Notes under the pieces: model-generated
What the model was told of the DNA's origin: nothing
What the model saw: the letters and a program-made list of their open reading frames with translations, nothing else
Databases searched by the model: none
NCBI RefSeq assembly: GCF_003367375.1
Contig: NZ_CP031416.1
Location: 1,929,501-1,993,500 of the forward strand
DNA length: 64,000 nucleotides
Source of the DNA: Gallaecimonas mangrovi
GTDB lineage: Bacteria; Pseudomonadota; Gammaproteobacteria; Enterobacterales; Gallaecimonadaceae
Reading direction: 5' to 3'
Part shown: positions 61,456-64,000 of the stretch, piece by piece
Layout of the letters: each line of letters opens with the position of its first letter
How positions within the stretch are numbered: position 1 is the first letter of the stretch
Translations under genes and position numbers: made by a program

Positions 61456-63963
61456 ATGGCCAACAAGGCTGTAAAACGTTTGGCAGACTATCAGTCTCCC
61501 GCCTTCCTTATCACGCATCTGGATCTGACTTTTGAACTGGATGACACCCAAACCCGTGTCACCGCCGTCAGCAAATTGAAGAAGAACGGTACCGACAGTG
61601 CCTTACGCCTCGATGGCGAGCACCTAGAACTGGTATCGGTTGAATTAGACGGTAAAACCGTTGAGCCCCGCTTTGAAAACGAGCAACTGGTGATTGATGT
61701 TGCCGGTGACAGTGGCGAGCTGAAAATTGTTACCCTGACCAATCCTTCCACCAATACCGCCCTTGAAGGCCTTTACAAGTCCGGTGGCGCGTTTTGCACC
61801 CAGTGCGAAGCCGAAGGCTTTCGCCGTATCACCTATTTTATGGACCGCCCCGATGTGCTGGCCATTTACAGCAGCAAGGTGATTGCCGATAAAGAAAAAT
61901 ACCCACAGCTGTTGTCCAACGGTAACTTGGTGGAATGCGGCGACCTCGACGGTGGCCGTCACTTTGCAACCTGGCAAGACCCATTCCCTAAACCCTGTTA
62001 CCTCTTCGCTTTGGTGGCGGGCGACTTTGATATTCTTGAAGACAGCTTCACCACCATGAGCGGCCGCGATGTGTTGCTGCAAATCTATGTGGATAAAGGC
62101 CGCCGCGCCCAAGCCACCCATGCCATGACCGCCCTTAAAGCATCCATGAAGTGGGACGAAGACACCTACGGCCTGGAGTACGATCTCGACCGCTTCATGA
62201 TTGTGGCGGTGGATTTCTTCAACATGGGCGCCATGGAAAACAAAGGCCTTAACGTCTTTAACGCCAAATTCGTGCTGGCCGATGACAACACCGCTACTGA
62301 TGCAGACTACGACCGCATTGCCGGCATTATCGCCCACGAGTATTTCCACAACTGGACCGGTAACCGCGTTACCTGCCGTGACTGGTTCCAGCTGAGCCTC
62401 AAAGAAGGCTTGACCGTCTTTCGCGACCAGTCCTTTAGCGCCGATTGGGCGGGCTCGTCTGCCACCCGTATTCACGAAGCGCAATTGATGCGTACCGCCC
62501 AGTTTGCCGAAGATGCGGGCCCCATGAGCCATCCCATCCGGCCGCAAGAAGTGGTGGAAATGAATAACTTCTACACCGTTACCGTCTATGACAAAGGTGC
62601 AGAAGTAATTCGTATGTTGCATGGTCTGTTGGGTAAGGCCGGTTTTCGCGCCGGTATGGACTTGTACTTCAAGCGCCACGACGGCAAGGCCGTTACCTGT
62701 GACGATTTCGTTGACGCCATGGCCGATGCCAACGACGTTGACTTAACCGCCTTTAAAGGTTGGTACAGTCAGTCAGGCACGCCCATTGTGACCGTCACCG
62801 AGCTTTGGGAGAACGGCCAATACGGCCTCAAACTCAGCCAAGTTACACCGCCCACCGCTGACCAAAAAGAAAAAGGGCCTTTGCCGCTGCCGTTTGCCAT
62901 CGAGCTGTTAGGCCACAGCAAACAAGTGCTGCAACTGCAAGGCGCCGAGCAAACTTTTGCCCTGGGTCACTTTGACGAAAAGCCGGTGCTGGCACCGCTT
63001 TGTGGCTTCTCAGCACCGGTTAAATTGGTGTTTGAGCAATCTGACGACGAGTTGGCAGCCTTGATGGAAAAAGCCGAAGACGGCTTTGTGCGCGTCGATG
63101 CGGCTGAACGCTTACTGCAGCGCCTGGTTGCCGCCTGGCTTGAAGGCCAAGAGCACCCAGCCCTTGAGCTGTGGCTTAACGCGTTGCACGGCATTGCCAG
63201 CCGTCCGTTGACCGATGCCTTCTTGGACGCCGAACTCTTTAAAGTGCCGTCGGTTAACGCCATGCTCGGCTGGTTTGAAAACATCGACCTCGATGGTCTG
63301 GTGGCAGCTCGTACCCGTCTTCGCAGCCAAGTGCGTGAACGCCTGTTTGCGGTGCTGCATGACCGTTATCAGATGGTCAAAGACGTTAAAGAGAAGGGCG
63401 CCCGTGCCCTGACCAATAGCCTTTTAGTGCTGCTGGCCGAGTCGTTGGAAAATGCCATCGAAGAACGTTACTTCCAAGCCCGTAACATGACCGAGCGTCA
63501 AGGCGCTTTGGCCGCGGCGGTGGCCGGTAACCTTGCCATCAGCGACAAACTGCTTAGCGACTTTGACGACAAGTTTGGTGACAACCTGCAAGTAATGGAC
63601 AAGTGGTTAATGCTGCAAGGCCAGCGCAGCGGTGCGCTTAAGCGTATGCCCAAGCTCACCGAGCACAGCGCCTTTAGCTGGAATAACCCTAACCGCACCC
63701 GTTCCTTGATTGGTGTCTTTATCGCCCATAACCCAGAAGCCCATTCCGATGCCGGTTACCAGTGGTTAAGTGAAGTGTTGCCGAAGCTTGATAGCATCAA
63801 CCCGCAAGCAACAGCGCGTATGGTTGGGCCCTTGCTGCAATGGCGCCGCTTTGATGCCAAACGCCGCCAAAGCTTGGAAGCGCTGCTAACAGGCCTGCAA
63901 ACGCCTACCACCTCGGCCGACCTTGGTGAACTGCTGGGCAAGGCCCTGGCGAAAAAGGACTGA
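61456..63963 (+). CDS. pepN: Aminopeptidase N
   Basis: PepN is a broad cytoplasmic zinc aminopeptidase of family M1. At 835 residues it is a little shorter than E. coli PepN (870). The zinc site HEYFHNW has H294, E295 and H298, with E317 in LKEGLTVFRDQ as third ligand, each offset by three from E. coli (H297, E298, H301, E320). The exopeptidase motif is GAMENKG. I start it at ATG 61456, five bases after AAGGAG; the frame is open ten more codons. The stop lies two bases before the next ATG, so it seems to be in an operon. Confidence 0.96.
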   Translation: MANKAVKRLADYQSPAFLITHLDLTFELDDTQTRVTAVSKLKKNGTDSALRLDGEHLELVSVELDGKTVEPRFENEQLVIDVAGDSGELKIVTLTNPSTNTALEGLYKSGGAFCTQCEAEGFRRITYFMDRPDVLAIYSSKVIADKEKYPQLLSNGNLVECGDLDGGRHFATWQDPFPKPCYLFALVAGDFDILEDSFTTMSGRDVLLQIYVDKGRRAQATHAMTALKASMKWDEDTYGLEYDLDRFMIVAVDFFNMGAMENKGLNVFNAKFVLADDNTATDADYDRIAGIIAHEYFHNWTGNRVTCRDWFQLSLKEGLTVFRDQSFSADWAGSSATRIHEAQLMRTAQFAEDAGPMSHPIRPQEVVEMNNFYTVTVYDKGAEVIRMLHGLLGKAGFRAGMDLYFKRHDGKAVTCDDFVDAMADANDVDLTAFKGWYSQSGTPIVTVTELWENGQYGLKLSQVTPPTADQKEKGPLPLPFAIELLGHSKQVLQLQGAEQTFALGHFDEKPVLAPLCGFSAPVKLVFEQSDDELAALMEKAEDGFVRVDAAERLLQRLVAAWLEGQEHPALELWLNALHGIASRPLTDAFLDAELFKVPSVNAMLGWFENIDLDGLVAARTRLRSQVRERLFAVLHDRYQMVKDVKEKGARALTNSLLVLLAESLENAIEERYFQARNMTERQGALAAAVAGNLAISDKLLSDFDDKFGDNLQVMDKWLMLQGQRSGALKRMPKLTEHSAFSWNNPNRTRSLIGVFIAHNPEAHSDAGYQWLSEVLPKLDSINPQATARMVGPLLQWRRFDAKRRQSLEALLTGLQTPTTSADLGELLGKALAKKD

Positions 63964-63965
63964 CC

Positions 63966-64000
63966 ATGCGTCAGTTTGCTCTGACCATTGACTTTGACTA
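63966..64000 (+). CDS. Start of an unidentified gene, cut by window end
   Basis: An ATG lies two bases after the pepN stop and opens MRQFALTIDFD, running to the window edge without a stop. The spacing suggests a gene co-translated with pepN. The beta-strand-like start could belong to a small DUF2835-type protein seen after pepN in related bacteria, but 11 residues are too few to claim this. Confidence 0.5.
   Translation, partial: MRQFALTIDFD

Noticed and set aside
61645-62679. Long 344-residue open frame on the minus strand inside pepN
   Set aside because: It is antisense to a gene with clear catalytic motifs; its protein is composed of His/Gly/Val-rich low-information sequence typical of a shadow frame and has no ribosome site.
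1-64000. CRISPR arrays and insertion sequences
   Set aside because: No regularly spaced direct repeats, terminal inverted repeats or transposase-like proteins were seen in the window.

Overview
This window is a gene-dense stretch of bacterial chromosome, almost certainly from a gammaproteobacterium of the Alteromonadales/Shewanella-like grade. The gene content recalls Gallaecimonas, but that genus guess is inference only. The evidence is the pairing of E. coli-like syntenic blocks (rpmF-plsX-fabHDG-acpP-fabF-pabC-mltG-tmk-holB-tatD family; letAB-rsmF; proQ-prc; bioA/bioBFCD; rne/rluC/yceF/yceD) with marine-type modules (prpBC-acnD-prpF, NSS and NhaC sodium-coupled transporters, yejK, a BdlA-like soluble chemoreceptor). 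I see no insertion sequence, CRISPR array, tRNA or rRNA gene. Most genes are tightly packed, with frequent 4-base start/stop overlaps.

Layout. 1-5.2 kb: the end of yejK, a lone PilZ protein, a lemA-M48 peptidase pair and asnS. 5.3-8.3 kb: the most unusual locus, an apparent split borosin RiPP operon. It holds a 71-residue SonA-like precursor, a membrane TPR protein with a degenerate GGDEF domain, and an OphMA/SonM-type alpha-N-methyltransferase of the tetrapyrrole methylase fold; a small lipoprotein follows. 8.3-13.2 kb: divergent biotin genes bioA and bioBFCD around a BirA operator. 13.2-20.4 kb: yjjG, an AraC regulator with a divergent MFS exporter, an NlpC lipoprotein, an esterase, fklB, pepE, htpX and a glycolipid-binding-like protein. 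20.5-24.1 kb: a translationally coupled KfrA-like coiled-coil protein, tyrosine recombinase and RadD helicase behind a palindrome-rich promoter. 24.1-26.2 kb: a PAS-PAS soluble chemoreceptor and a low-molecular-weight phosphatase. 26.2-31.6 kb: rne with a long leader, rluC, a HAD phosphatase and yceF. 31.8-42.1 kb: the yceD-rpmF-plsX-fab-mltG-tmk-holB-tatD run for ribosome, fatty-acid, cell-wall and replication functions. 42.1-48.1 kb: a WrbA-like flavoprotein, rsmF and letAB. 48.2-54.1 kb: the 2-methylcitrate pathway, with a LiuR-like operator upstream of prpB. 54.2-58.4 kb: a LexA-controlled yebG-SIMPL pair, msrC, proQ and prc. 58.5-64 kb: two sodium-coupled transporters, pepN and the start of another gene.

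How the genes work together. The borosin genes form a self-contained peptide-modification unit: a precursor made from a strong ribosome binding site, a membrane-bound putative sensor, then the methyltransferase by stop/start overlap. The biotin cluster supplies the whole late pathway and is wired to BirA. The fatty-acid run couples ACP, chain initiation and elongation with phospholipid entry (plsX). The prp genes clear propionyl-CoA. Several regulatory sites (BirA, LexA, a LiuR-like palindrome, a candidate KfrA operator) can be read directly. All function calls come from motif recognition and remembered family features; no database search was run.
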